A DNA stretch of 64,000 bases from Phycisphaerae bacterium (GTDB lineage Bacteria; Planctomycetota; Phycisphaerae; Phycisphaerales; UBA1924). Both the position numbers and the translations under genes were made by a program. The notes beneath the pieces were generated by a model. That model ran no database searches and had not been told where the DNA came from. It was given only the letters and a program-made list of their open reading frames with translations. The stretch is from contig JAEUIW010000013.1 of assembly GCA_016794925.1 (NCBI GenBank), positions 39,586 to 103,585 on the forward strand, read 5' to 3'. Shown here in pieces: positions 27,724-36,595 of the stretch. Each line of letters opens with the position of its first letter. The first letter of the stretch is position 1.

Positions 27724-30072
27724 ATGTCGAAGTTGTCCGTTCGATCAAGGCTTGCGTGCGTGTGTGGCCTGTGGGTCGGGTTCGGCGTGTGCGCGCGCGA
27801 GCCGCTGTTCGCCGCGCCGCAGCAGGTTCCTCCGCCCGAATCGGGCGCGCCGATCGTGAGCGTCCGGTACATCAACGGCCAGGTGGAGATGCGCGACGCG
27901 GCGGACCAGACGCCGATCCTGATGCCGCGCGGCGTGGGCCTGCACAACCAGGACCCGGGGCCGACGCCGCTCTCGCCCGCGATCCGGGTTGAGGCGCAGC
28001 CGACGGGCTTTGACGTGGTCTACACATTCCGCAACGCCTCGGGCGCGCCCATGCCGCTGGGGCGGCTCATCGTCGGCTCGTTCACGCTCGGCGAGCAATT
28101 GACGCAGTGGGACTTCCACGAACTGTCGCGCCCCGAGCCCATCGATTTCGCCAACGGGCGCAAGCTGAAGTACCCGGGGTACGTCTACGCGCCGGTGGTG
28201 GTCTTCAGCAACGCCCGGTACGCGGTGGGGGTCAGCGTCCATTACCCGGTGCTGGAGTACGCCCACCAGTTTCTGCTCGGGCTGTCGTCGTACACCGGCG
28301 GGACGGCCGAGGGCGAGGGCGGGCGCGGGTACTTCCTCGAAGCGAAGATGCAGAATTTCGGTCCCGAGGCGGGCGAGTCCCGCCTGGAGTGGCCGGCGCA
28401 GATGGCGCCCGGCGAGAGCCGCACGTACGTCGTCAGCGTGCGGGTCACACGGAACCCGCAGGAGTGGATCCGCACGCTCGCGCCCTATCGAAACTACTTC
28501 CGATCGGTGTACGGCGGGGTCCACTACGACCGCGACCCGCGCCCGGTGCATTGCCTGGGCCTGGCCGATTCGAGCTTCAGCAGCAGCGACAATCCCGACG
28601 GGTGGGTCCCGGGCAACCGGCCCGATCGCTACGGCTGGACCAACTGGATCCAGTACGTGCAGGCCCAGCCGAACTGGCAGTCGTTCATGATCTGGGGGCC
28701 CTCGGGCCTGTACCGATACCGCACCGACCGCAACAACCCGTTCCTGTTCGCGTCACGGTGGCTCGCCAACCCCAACACGGCCAAGGCGATCGATCCGAAC
28801 GTGGGCCTGAATCTGCTGCCGATGTCCGGGCGCCAGTTCGGCCTGTGGTGGGGCCACAGCGTGCTCGTGCACAATCAGTGGGAACCGGACGTGCAGGCCG
28901 AGCTCGATCCCGACAACCCCGACCACGTCGCGGCCGCGTTCCGCGAGATGGACACGGCGATCCGGAGCGGCACGACGATGATCGGCCTGGACGCATTCCA
29001 CGTGCAGTACGTTCCGCTCTGGAAGCTGTACCCGTGGCTCCGGACGCTCCAGGCGCGCTACCCGAACGTGAAGTTCATCACCGAGCCGCTCAGTTGCGAT
29101 GTGATGCACTCGATCGCGCCCACGTTCGTGCGCGGCTGGTGGTACGACTTCTCGCCGCCGCCCACGAGCGTGGACGAACTCTACCTGATCCAGCACCCGC
29201 AGCACCTGGCCGACTTCCTGCTCCCCGGGCACGAGACCTGGGGCGGGTTCACGTTCCATCCGCACAAGAAGTTCTTCAACCTCGAGTACGACGACAACCA
29301 GGCCACCTCCGAGATCGAACGGCTGGCCGCGCTCGGCTACCGGCCCGCGTTCTTCCCCGACCGCCTCTTCAGCCTGCGGACCCCCGCGGTCGCGTCCGAG
29401 AGCTGGAAGTCCACCGTGCCCCCGGACCTGCGGATCCGTGTCAACACCAACTACGAGTACGGCCGTGCCGTGCGCGCGGACGGACGTTCGACCCTCCTGG
29501 GCGAGGCGTACGAACCCGACGCGGGCGGGGCCGGCGGCGGGGGGGGCGACGGCAGGACCGCCGGCTGGGTCCCGCAACGCCCCACGCGGCCCGGCGCGCC
29601 GGCCGACGGGCTGCCCGCCGCGCCGCGCGCCCCGGCTCGAGCCCCCGTCGCGGGGGCGCCCGCGACACCCGGCGCGGTTCCGGCGACCAAGGGTGAGACC
29701 CCCACGCCGCGGTCGTTCCGGCTCCGTCTCGCGCCCCGGGTCGATCCCGGCGCGTCGCGACCCGGCTCAGCGACGGACCGCGCCGGTGCACCGGCCCCCG
29801 ACGCCAGCAGCGGCACGCGCGTGTCGAACCGCGCGGACAACCGCGCGCCCGGCACGCGGCTGAACAACGCGGGCGGATCGGATCGGGGCTTGCCCAGCGC
29901 GGCCCAGGTCCGTGAGGCGCTGGCCCGGGCACGCGGCGGCGCGGGCCGCCCCAAGCTCGCGCCCCCGGCGCGCCCCGCGACGGAGCCGGCGCCGGAGGAA
30001 TCGACTGCGGATGAGAATGGTTCGGAAGCGCCGCGACCATCCGCCCCGCTCCCGGCGCAGCCGAAGCGGTAG
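27724..30072 (+). CDS. Secreted protein with glycosidase-like region and Pro/Ala-rich tail
   Basis: This 782-residue protein has a signal peptide (about residues 1-31). An N-terminal beta-rich region of about 240 residues is followed by a region with alternating strand and helix motifs, such as TTMIGLDAFHVQYVPLWKL, PNVKFITEPLSCDVMHS and FVRGWWYDF. That pattern resembles a TIM-barrel carbohydrate-active enzyme, but I cannot assign a family or name catalytic residues. Residues from about 600 onward are low-complexity Ala/Pro/Arg/Gly, likely disordered. ATG 27724 fits the signal peptide; the frame opens earlier at 27652. It may act on the polymer made by the adjacent locus. Confidence 0.75.
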   Translation: MSKLSVRSRLACVCGLWVGFGVCAREPLFAAPQQVPPPESGAPIVSVRYINGQVEMRDAADQTPILMPRGVGLHNQDPGPTPLSPAIRVEAQPTGFDVVYTFRNASGAPMPLGRLIVGSFTLGEQLTQWDFHELSRPEPIDFANGRKLKYPGYVYAPVVVFSNARYAVGVSVHYPVLEYAHQFLLGLSSYTGGTAEGEGGRGYFLEAKMQNFGPEAGESRLEWPAQMAPGESRTYVVSVRVTRNPQEWIRTLAPYRNYFRSVYGGVHYDRDPRPVHCLGLADSSFSSSDNPDGWVPGNRPDRYGWTNWIQYVQAQPNWQSFMIWGPSGLYRYRTDRNNPFLFASRWLANPNTAKAIDPNVGLNLLPMSGRQFGLWWGHSVLVHNQWEPDVQAELDPDNPDHVAAAFREMDTAIRSGTTMIGLDAFHVQYVPLWKLYPWLRTLQARYPNVKFITEPLSCDVMHSIAPTFVRGWWYDFSPPPTSVDELYLIQHPQHLADFLLPGHETWGGFTFHPHKKFFNLEYDDNQATSEIERLAALGYRPAFFPDRLFSLRTPAVASESWKSTVPPDLRIRVNTNYEYGRAVRADGRSTLLGEAYEPDAGGAGGGGGDGRTAGWVPQRPTRPGAPADGLPAAPRAPARAPVAGAPATPGAVPATKGETPTPRSFRLRLAPRVDPGASRPGSATDRAGAPAPDASSGTRVSNRADNRAPGTRLNNAGGSDRGLPSAAQVREALARARGGAGRPKLAPPARPATEPAPEESTADENGSEAPRPSAPLPAQPKR

Positions 30073-30092
30073 CGGCGCGCGGGCGCGACGGT

Positions 30093-31163
30093 TCACTTCC
30101 AGTTGACGGGCACCGAGAGTCCGACCCGCACGGGGCGGTGGTCCGATCCCGCCGAGTCGAGCGTCTCCCAGGAGGTCACGCGCGCCCCCGCCGAGACCCA
30201 GATGTCGTCAATGGCGATGCCAAGGGGCCAAGAACGATCCGCCGGGTAGGTGGATTCGGCGCGCAACAGCGGCTTGCAGCGGGCCAGGTCGGTGTGGCCG
30301 ATGAGGTGCCGGCTGCGCCAGCCGCTGGGCGTCGAGTTCAGGTCGGCGCCCAGCACCACCGGGAACCCTTCGGCCCGGGCCTCGCGACAGGTGCGTGCCG
30401 CGTGCCGCACGATCTCGTTGCCCAGCAGCCATCGGGCCGGTGAGCGCGGGCTCTGCGGCTGGGTGATGATCATGACGAACGGCCCGCCCGGCCGGTCGAC
30501 GATCGCCGCCTGCACGCCCGGGCGCGCGGGGGCCTCGTCCGCGTGGAAGGGCCGCAGCGGCCAACGCGAAAGGATCACCTGCCAGCCCACCTGCTTGTAG
30601 ATGCCCGAGGGCGTGGTGATGTGGGGGTACACCGCCCGGAGCGTGCCCCGCGAAGGGAGCGCCGCGACCACCTCCTGCGGGGCCTCGACCAGCGCCACCA
30701 CGTCCGCGGGCCCGAGTTCCAGAAGTTCGAAGACGCGCTCGGGGGTCGGGTTGTTCGCGAGCCCGTTGAACGTCAGCACCGACAGCGGCGTCCGATCCGG
30801 CCCGGCGGGGTCGCCGCTCCACGCGGCCCGGCCCGGGATCAACGCCCACGCGTGCAGCGCGAGCGCCAGGGCCGCCACGGAGGCGGTTCGTCCGCGCCGG
30901 CGGATCAACCACCACGCGAGCGCCGGCATCGTGAGCGCGGCGAGCTGCGAAGAGAAGTTGCCCAGGAGATCGACCGGCCAGGCGAGCCCGCCCAGGTGTG
31001 GCGACAATCCGCCCAGCAGCAGGACCGCCGCGGCGTACGTGCGCAACGGCGGCAGCTTGCCGCGGTTCGAATGAACGGGTGCGCCCGCGCGCGCGTCGAA
31101 GGGGTTCTCGCCGCGGGCATACGCATCGGCGATGGGATCCGGAGCGGGCTGCACGACGGTCAT
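30093..31163 (-). CDS. Membrane-anchored endonuclease/exonuclease/phosphatase (EEP) family protein
   Basis: The 356-residue protein has an N-terminal region with about three hydrophobic segments (AAAVLLLGGL ... WWLIRR ... ALALALHAWALIPG), then a catalytic EEP domain. The EEP motifs are SVLTFNGLANN (strand with Asn), DVVALVEAP (metal-binding Glu), VVLGADLNSTPSG (DxN) and SAGSDHRPVRVGL (SDHxP). The conserved Asn, Glu, Asp and His are all present. Substrates in this superfamily range from nucleic acids to phospholipids; here the active site probably faces the periplasm. Its ATG overlaps the stop of the upstream epimerase gene by ATGA. Confidence 0.88.
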   Translation of the reverse strand: MTVVQPAPDPIADAYARGENPFDARAGAPVHSNRGKLPPLRTYAAAVLLLGGLSPHLGGLAWPVDLLGNFSSQLAALTMPALAWWLIRRRGRTASVAALALALHAWALIPGRAAWSGDPAGPDRTPLSVLTFNGLANNPTPERVFELLELGPADVVALVEAPQEVVAALPSRGTLRAVYPHITTPSGIYKQVGWQVILSRWPLRPFHADEAPARPGVQAAIVDRPGGPFVMIITQPQSPRSPARWLLGNEIVRHAARTCREARAEGFPVVLGADLNSTPSGWRSRHLIGHTDLARCKPLLRAESTYPADRSWPLGIAIDDIWVSAGARVTSWETLDSAGSDHRPVRVGLSVPVNWK

Positions 31164-32146
31164 GGAGCGAGGCCTTCGCGACGCATCCACTGGTACTGGA
31201 GCGCCACGCCGTCGGCGAACGCGGTGCCGGGCTTGTAACCCAGCTCCCTCGACGAGCGGGCGGTGTCGGCCCAGGTGCGCTCCACGTCGCCGGGCTGGGG
31301 CGGGCGGCGGTCGATGACGGCCCGGCGACCGACCACGCGCTCGATGGCGGCGATCATCTCCGAAAGCCGCACCGGCTCGGAGTTGCCAAGGTTCCAGACG
31401 CGGTAGCCGAAGCCGGCGATGCGGTCATAGGAAGAGACAACGCCAGTGACGATGTCGGCGATGAAGGTGTAGTCGCGGCTGGTGGTGCCGTCGCCGAAGA
31501 CCGGGACGGTTCCGCCCGAGGCGATCAGCCCGATGAACTTGCGGATCGCCAGGTCGGGGCGCTGGCGCGGGCCGTAGACCGTGAAGAAACGCAGGCAGGC
31601 CGTGGGCATCCCCGTGAGATGGTGGTGCGTGTAACCGATGAGCTCGCAGGCGCGCTTGGTGGCCGCGTACGGGCTGATCGGCTCACCGACCTCGAACTCC
31701 TCGCTGAAGGGCACCCGCGCGCCGTTACCGTACACGGAGGAGGAGGAGGCCATGACGAAGCGCGAGCAACTCGCCTTGCGCGCGCACTCCAGCAGCACGC
31801 TCGTGCCCACCACGTTGAAGCTGGCGTAGCCGGCCGGGTCCTCGATGCTCGGCCGTACGCCGGCGCGGGCGGCGAGGTGGATCACCCCGGCCGGTTTCAC
31901 GCGCCCGAAAAGGGCGTCCATCGCGCCCTGATCGCGGAGATCGGCCTCCACGAACTCGTATCGCGCCGCGTGGGCGTGCGCGCGCGTGGCGTCGAGGTTG
32001 CGCTGCTTGAGCGCGCGGGGGTAGAAGGGGTCGAAGTTATCCAGTCCCACCACCCGCTCGCCCCGCGCCAGCAGGGCCTCCGCGAGGTGGGAACCGATGA
32101 ACCCGGCAGCGCCGGTGACAAGGATGGGTCCGGATGGTGCGGTCAT
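31160..32146 (-). CDS. NAD-dependent sugar-nucleotide epimerase, UDP-glucuronate 4-epimerase-like
   Basis: The 328-residue extended SDR enzyme has ILVTGAAGFIGSHLAEALL, VVGLDNFDPFY, HLAARAGVRPSIEDP, SSSSVYGN and Tyr-x3-Lys in PYAATKRACE. The segment RFFTVYGPRQRPDLAIRKF is typical of UDP-glucuronate 4-epimerases (Gae/CapI type), which make UDP-galacturonate. The exact substrate is inference. ATG 32146 is chosen because upstream codons run through a terminator-like hairpin. It overlaps the EEP gene by 4 bases and should be cotranscribed with it. Confidence 0.9.
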   Translation of the reverse strand: MTAPSGPILVTGAAGFIGSHLAEALLARGERVVGLDNFDPFYPRALKQRNLDATRAHAHAARYEFVEADLRDQGAMDALFGRVKPAGVIHLAARAGVRPSIEDPAGYASFNVVGTSVLLECARKASCSRFVMASSSSVYGNGARVPFSEEFEVGEPISPYAATKRACELIGYTHHHLTGMPTACLRFFTVYGPRQRPDLAIRKFIGLIASGGTVPVFGDGTTSRDYTFIADIVTGVVSSYDRIAGFGYRVWNLGNSEPVRLSEMIAAIERVVGRRAVIDRRPPQPGDVERTWADTARSSRELGYKPGTAFADGVALQYQWMRREGLAP

Positions 32147-32212
32147 TGCGGTCCCGGGTCGGGCGAGTTCGAACGCGGTTCGACGGTACTCAGGTCGGCG
32201 TGCGCGGGGGGC

Positions 32213-32252
32213 AAAAAAGGAGCAGGGCGCCATCGTAAGACGGCGCCCCGCT
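32213..32252 (-). terminator. Rho-independent terminator on the minus strand
   Basis: Read on the minus strand, AGC then GGGCGCC (32248-32242), a 10-base loop, GGCGCCC (32231-32225) then GCT form a GC-rich stem with a single opposed mismatch. It is followed by CC and TTTTTT (32218-32213). It lies 190 bases downstream of the secreted-protein gene ending at 32446 and 67 bases upstream of the epimerase start, so it separates two minus-strand transcripts. It is the best intrinsic terminator in the window. Confidence 0.8.
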
Positions 32253-32292
32253 GGAGGAGAGAGAGATCGTCCCCAGTGTATGGAGTATCGGA

Positions 32293-32308
32293 CTTGCCGC
32301 GCGGCAAG
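32293..32308. repeat. 16 bp perfect palindrome CTTGCCGCGCGGCAAG
   Basis: The 16 bases are fully self-complementary. The site is between the minus-strand secreted-protein gene and the terminator, so it would form a hairpin at that transcript's 3' end. It could alternatively be a repressor site for the epimerase operon 150 bases further on. Confidence 0.4.
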
Positions 32309-32445
32309 ACTTCAATCTTGGACATGAAGTTGAGACGCCGGGCCACCGGACGGGCGGTCGAAACACCCACCCGGGCGTGTGGTTCCCGTTTCAATCCGGA
32401 TGGATTCTGGCGTTGTGGGTGAGCCGAGCCACGCGCGTCGCCCCC

Positions 32446-33513
32446 TTAGCGCGGGCTGGGTTCATCGGGGGGAGGAACGCGAACCGAGTCGGGCGGGGGC
32501 GGGGGCTTGGGTTCGCCACCGTTGCGCGGGCCGCGCTTGCCGCCCGGCCCGGCCCCGCCCGGGCGCTCCGCGGCCCGTTCGCGGAGTTTCTGCAGGAGCA
32601 TCTCCTGCTCCTCGGGCGCGAGGCGGTCCCACATTTCCATCAGGCGTTGCCTGCGATCCTCGCGGTCGCCCTTGCCCAGGGCCGCGTTCTCGCGTGGGGC
32701 GGCGCGGTTCGCCGACGGCGATCCGGGGATGGGCGGGGGTGGGACGGGCGCGAGCGCATCGGCGGCCTTGCCCTTGCCGGGCTTCTTGGCGTTGGGAGCC
32801 GGGGTCTGGGACTTGGCGGCGCGGTCCCTGACCTCGCGCTCGGCCTTGCGCTCCGCGGCCTCCTTCACCTGTGACTCCTTGAAGGCGGCGAGCTGGGCTT
32901 CGACGTGGGCGCGCTGCGCGGGATTCAAGATGGTGAAGGCGCGCTTGAAGGCGTCATCGGGCTTGGGAGCACCCTCCTCGATCTGGCGGAGGCGCGCGGT
33001 GGCCTGCTGGCGCTCCGCCGCGGCGGCGGGGTCGGCCGCCATCATGTCCGTCATGTCATCGGCCTGTCGAGCGTCGGCCTTCTTTCCCTGTGGCTGCTTG
33101 GCGAATTCGCCCCGCCCGCCGGGCGCCTTGGCGCGGAGTTCCTGGAGCTCGTCGCGGTGTTGGGACATGTACTCGCGTTGAGACTTGCGGAATTCGGCCT
33201 CGATGGCGCGGAGCTGCTCATCCTGTTCGGGCGAGAGCCGGAGTTCGGGCTTGGCGTCGGCGGCGCGGAGTGATTCGAGCGCGCGCATGTAGACCGGCGC
33301 GGGCACCCGGTCGGCGTACCGGCCGTCGGGTTTCGACCCGAAGCCGTTGTCAACGCCCGGCACGCGCCGGTCCACCACGGACGGTCCCTTGAGGACCGGA
33401 TCCGCGCCCTTGGGCGGCGGCGGGAGGGCGCTGGCGGTCGTCGGCACGCACGCGGCCGTTCCACAGAGGATCACCAGCCACGTGGCGGGAATACGAAGGC
33501 CATTGACGCGCAT
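32446..33513 (-). CDS. Secreted Ala/Glu-rich helical protein, unknown function
   Basis: The 355-residue protein begins with a signal peptide (MRVNGLRIPATWLVILCG region); the sequence AACVPTT offers a possible but non-canonical lipobox. The rest is charged and helical. It contains LSPEQDEQLRAIEAEFRKSQ and ILNPAQRAHVEAQLAAFKES, which resemble the LTPEQ-type motifs of periplasmic Spy/CpxP-like helices, and ends in a Pro/Gly-rich tail. This likeness is weak. The start at 33513 is supported by GGAGCG upstream and by the signal peptide; the open frame extends 550 bases further but looks non-coding. It is divergent from mrp across 306 bases. Confidence 0.7.
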   Translation of the reverse strand: MRVNGLRIPATWLVILCGTAACVPTTASALPPPPKGADPVLKGPSVVDRRVPGVDNGFGSKPDGRYADRVPAPVYMRALESLRAADAKPELRLSPEQDEQLRAIEAEFRKSQREYMSQHRDELQELRAKAPGGRGEFAKQPQGKKADARQADDMTDMMAADPAAAAERQQATARLRQIEEGAPKPDDAFKRAFTILNPAQRAHVEAQLAAFKESQVKEAAERKAEREVRDRAAKSQTPAPNAKKPGKGKAADALAPVPPPPIPGSPSANRAAPRENAALGKGDREDRRQRLMEMWDRLAPEEQEMLLQKLRERAAERPGGAGPGGKRGPRNGGEPKPPPPPDSVRVPPPDEPSPR

Positions 33514-33819
33514 GATTTCGCTCCATACCTGCGGTTCGATTGCGAAGCCCGCGGCCACCCGCCGCGGACGCGGATCGGCATCGGCCGTGCCGCGTCGGAC
33601 CCATCGACATTCGCTTTCCCCGCGTCGTCCGCGAGGAAAGCACCGCCACCGAACGTGTCGCCCACACCGAGACCCGGCCGGGTGCGTAACGCTCCGGGCG
33701 GGGCGAGATTGCGTTTGTTCGGGCAGGTTCCGCAACCATCGGCCAAACGCCTCATCGGGCGAAAGGCCCGTTGATCCGCCTCCTATCGTGACGCGGCGCC
33801 GCGAAAATGGGCAATCTAC
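33514..33819. other. Intergenic region between the secreted helical protein and mrp
   Basis: This 306 bp divergent gap should hold promoters for both flanking genes. I see no confident -35/-10 pair, hairpin or RNA gene in it. The last 30 bases before mrp are noticeably less GC-rich. Confidence 0.4.
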
Positions 33820-35004
33820 ATGACATTTACCAAACAGAGTATTTTGAACGCGCTTTCGACCGTGACGATTCCCGGGGGGCCGGACGTGGTCTCGGCGGGG
33901 GTGGTGGTTAGCGCGACGTACTGCGACGGGTACGCGGCGGCAACTCTCGCGGGCGATGCCGTCGAGCGACTCGGGGCGTCGGGCCGGGCGCGCCTGGCCG
34001 AGCTGTGCCGGGCCGCGGTGCAGGCGGAGGGCAAGCGACTGGGCGGGGAACTCAAGGCGGTTCACGTGGAATTCGCGCCGGGCCGAGGAACTGGGAGCGG
34101 TTCGAGCGAATCAGGCGTCAGCGGTCACGCGGCGGCCCGGCCCGCGTCCGGAAGCGGGGGGGCGGCGGGGGCGCCGGGACCGGCGCAGAACACGGCGCCG
34201 GCGATGGCGGGCGTGAGGCACGCGATCGCGGTCGGGGCGGGCAAGGGCGGGGTCGGCAAGTCAACCGTCGCGGTGAACCTGGCGGTGGGCCTGGCGCGGA
34301 TGGGGCACGCGGTGGGGCTGCTGGACGCGGACATCTACGGCCCCTCGATGCCGACGATGCTGGGCCTGGGGTCGATGCGCGCGAACCTGCTGGGGAACAT
34401 GCTGCAGCCGTTCCTGGTGCATGGCGTCAAGGCGATGACGATCGGCAAGCTGGTGGACCCCGAGAAGCCGTTGATCTGGCGCGGGCCGATGGCGCACGGC
34501 GCGTTCAAGCAACTCCTGGAGCAGACGGAATGGGGCGAGCTCGACTACCTCGTGATCGACCTGCCGCCGGGCACGGGGGACGTGGCGCTCACGATGGCGC
34601 AGATGCTCAAGCTGACTGGGGCGGTGGTGGTGTGCACGCCCCAGCAGGTGGCGCAGGACGACGCCATCCGGGCGCTGCGAATGTTCCAGCAGCTCGGGGT
34701 CGAGGTGCTGGGGGTGGTCGAGAACATGTCGTACTTCATCGGGGACGACGGGAAGGAGTACGACATTTTCGGTCGGGGCGGGGCGGAGCGCATGGCGTCG
34801 CGCGCGGGCGTGCCGTTCCTGGGGCGGGTGCCGATCAACATGGCGTTGCGTGCCAACAGCGACGCCGGGAACCCGGCCGCGAACTTCGAGGGGGCGAGCA
34901 CCCTGCCGCGGGAGTTGGAAGCGATGATCAAGAACGTGGAAGCGCAGGCGGCGCTGGCGAGTTTCAAGATGGGAACCGAACGCCCGACGCTGACGATCTC
35001 GTGA
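33820..35004 (+). CDS. mrp: Mrp/NBP35-family P-loop ATPase (Fe-S carrier type), lacking the usual CxxC
   Basis: Mrp/ApbC proteins bind and transfer iron-sulfur clusters in the cytoplasm. The 394-residue protein has an N-terminal MIP18/DUF59-like domain, a Gly/Ala-rich linker, and a deviant Walker A motif GKGGVGKST near residue 140. DADIYGPSMPTMLG, WRGPMAHGAFKQLL and DYLVIDLPPGTGD follow. In most Mrp proteins ENMSYF is followed by a C-x-x-C pair that bridges a cluster across the dimer. Here the segment reads ENMSYFIGDDGKEYDIFGRG, with no cysteine. Cluster binding by the canonical site is therefore doubtful, although cysteine-free members of the family exist. Confidence 0.93.
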   Translation: MTFTKQSILNALSTVTIPGGPDVVSAGVVVSATYCDGYAAATLAGDAVERLGASGRARLAELCRAAVQAEGKRLGGELKAVHVEFAPGRGTGSGSSESGVSGHAAARPASGSGGAAGAPGPAQNTAPAMAGVRHAIAVGAGKGGVGKSTVAVNLAVGLARMGHAVGLLDADIYGPSMPTMLGLGSMRANLLGNMLQPFLVHGVKAMTIGKLVDPEKPLIWRGPMAHGAFKQLLEQTEWGELDYLVIDLPPGTGDVALTMAQMLKLTGAVVVCTPQQVAQDDAIRALRMFQQLGVEVLGVVENMSYFIGDDGKEYDIFGRGGAERMASRAGVPFLGRVPINMALRANSDAGNPAANFEGASTLPRELEAMIKNVEAQAALASFKMGTERPTLTIS

Positions 35005-35015
35005 GTTATCGGACT

Positions 35016-35035
35016 ATCATCCATGGGCGGATGAT
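35016..35035 (+). terminator. Hairpin after mrp
   Basis: ATCATCC (35016-35022) and GGATGAT (35029-35035) form a perfect 7 bp stem with a 6-base loop, starting 12 bases after the mrp stop. No long U-run follows, so it is a possible but weak terminator. Confidence 0.45.
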
Positions 35036-35066
35036 GTACACTTGTTGAGCGGGTTGTTTGACTGAA

Positions 35067-35090
35067 GAAACGCCCCGAGGGAGACGTTTC
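35067..35090. repeat. Inverted repeat GAAACG/CGTTTC
   Basis: GAAACG (35067-35072) and CGTTTC (35085-35090) flank a 12-base C/G-rich spacer, about 60 bases upstream of the 87-residue gene. It may be part of that gene's operator or a second 3' structure for mrp. Confidence 0.3.
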
Positions 35091-35153
35091 GTCGATACGC
35101 TATGTATGGTCGTTTCGTGACCAGCTCGCCCCCGCACGCATGAGGAATGTTCG

Positions 35154-35417
35154 ATGTCGTCGCCGCGCACGAGCTATCCGGAGTGGGAGTATTACCTGGA
35201 GCATCGCACGCGTTGGATGCAAGAGCATCCGAAGGCGTGGGTGGCGGTCAAATGCGTTACGAGCGGGGACCGGCGGTCGTACGAGGTGGAGTTCGGCGCG
35301 AGCGACGCGGAGGCGGTGCTGAAGCTCGACAAGCGATGCGGGCGGGCCGGGGGAGCGGTCTTCGAGGTGGGTGCGCTCGGCCGGACGGTGGACCTGCGCC
35401 GAATCGTGGCACGCTGA
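35154..35417 (+). CDS. Small hypothetical protein
   Basis: The 87-residue soluble protein starts at ATG 35154 with GAGGA 8 bases upstream. It is Trp/Tyr-rich at the N-terminus (YPEWEYYLEHRTRWMQEHPK), followed by beta-type segments (AWVAVKCVTSG, YEVEFGASDAEAVLKL). I do not recognise a family. Codon usage matches the neighbours and the ribosome binding site is good, so it is probably a real gene. Confidence 0.65.
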   Translation: MSSPRTSYPEWEYYLEHRTRWMQEHPKAWVAVKCVTSGDRRSYEVEFGASDAEAVLKLDKRCGRAGGAVFEVGALGRTVDLRRIVAR

Positions 35418-35516
35418 TTCGTCCGGCCGGGGTGATGACCAGCATCCATAGCGCGCATTGCTGCTGACCTGCCGGGACTCGCTGATGCTGCGCGAGGAGT
35501 ACGGCGAGGCGGATGT

Positions 35517-36533
35517 TCACACGCGTGTCGCGGCGATCACGAACACGGGCTTGCGCTGGAACAGGGCACGGTTGAGCGGGGCCAACCGCACGCCGTTGAG
35601 CAGCGTGGCCGGGAAGCGTCCGAAGGCGTGCCGGACCCGGGCGCGGAAGCCGTGCGATTCCATCTTCGCCGCCAGGTCGTAGGGGTCCAGCAGGCGCTCG
35701 CAGAACTCGCCGGTCTCGGGGTTGCGGCACCACGAATGCCGCGGCGGGGACGGGACGCGCCCCGAGGATCGGAAGTGGTCGAGGGAACGGAGGATGTCGG
35801 GACGGATCATGCCCGCGGTGCCGGCGACGAGGCGGTCGAGTTCGGCCCCCGCCAGGGCGGGATCGGCGGCGACGATGATCTCGCGGCGCATGCTCGCGTA
35901 TGGCTTGGCGTCGCGGTTCTCGATGGGGCGCTCGCGGCGGAGGCCATCCACGAACTCGGCCGAGCGGTCGCGGCGCTCCCACATGGCGGAGTTCTCGCGG
36001 ACGGTCTCGTCGTTGAGCGCGTTGTTGTCGTTGGTGATGAGCGCTATCCCGCCGCGGCGGAGCAGACGGGCCATGACGACGAACATGGCGAGCTCGTCGT
36101 GGACGTGCTCCATGGTCTGGTTGCAGAAGATGGAATCGAAGGACGCGGGCGGGAGGTCGAGCGCGCACACGTCGCCCAGCAGGGTGGTGACGTGGACGGG
36201 CAGCCTCTCGGCGCGCATGGCGGCGACCCGGGCATCGACCACGTCCGTCATCAGCGGGCGGATGTCGTTGGCGACCACTTCGCGCGCGCCCAGGAGCGAC
36301 ATGCAGGCCGCGTGCCAGCCGAATCCGCACCCGACGTCCAGCACCCGGCCGCCGTGCATGCGGCCCAGGCGCATGAACCGCTTGATCTGCCTGAGGTTGG
36401 AGTCCCAGTGTTTCAGGAATCCGCCGCCGTACCGCAGCACGTCGGGATTTCCGGATTGGTTGATGTAGCGGTCGATGGTGGCGCGGAGCGCGGCGTCGGG
36501 CATGACGGCGGGGGTGGTGGTGGGAGCGGCCAT
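35517..36533 (-). CDS. Class I SAM-dependent methyltransferase
   Basis: The 338-residue protein has motif I RVLDVGCGFGWHAACMSLLG near residue 60, an acidic post-II segment (VVANDIRPLMTDVVDARV), motif III/IV (ALDLPPASFDSIFCNQTMEH) and LLRRGGIALITNDNNAL. The C-terminal 130 residues are specific to this protein and include a Cys/Pro segment (PPRHSWCRNPETGEFCERLL). The fold is clear; the substrate is unknown. ATG 36533 is chosen because the core starts shortly after. It is divergent from the zinc-ribbon membrane gene by 62 bases. Confidence 0.85.
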   Translation of the reverse strand: MAAPTTTPAVMPDAALRATIDRYINQSGNPDVLRYGGGFLKHWDSNLRQIKRFMRLGRMHGGRVLDVGCGFGWHAACMSLLGAREVVANDIRPLMTDVVDARVAAMRAERLPVHVTTLLGDVCALDLPPASFDSIFCNQTMEHVHDELAMFVVMARLLRRGGIALITNDNNALNDETVRENSAMWERRDRSAEFVDGLRRERPIENRDAKPYASMRREIIVAADPALAGAELDRLVAGTAGMIRPDILRSLDHFRSSGRVPSPPRHSWCRNPETGEFCERLLDPYDLAAKMESHGFRARVRHAFGRFPATLLNGVRLAPLNRALFQRKPVFVIAATRV

Positions 36534-36595
36534 GCATGAGCCTACGGGCGGGTTCGGGGGCCCGGCGAGCACCCCTGCGTTGTACCATCGGGGCG

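Noticed and set aside
30998..32422. 474-codon plus-strand frame over the EEP and epimerase genes
   Set aside because: It is antisense to two genes with full catalytic motifs and is dominated by Arg/Gly/His, so it is a shadow.
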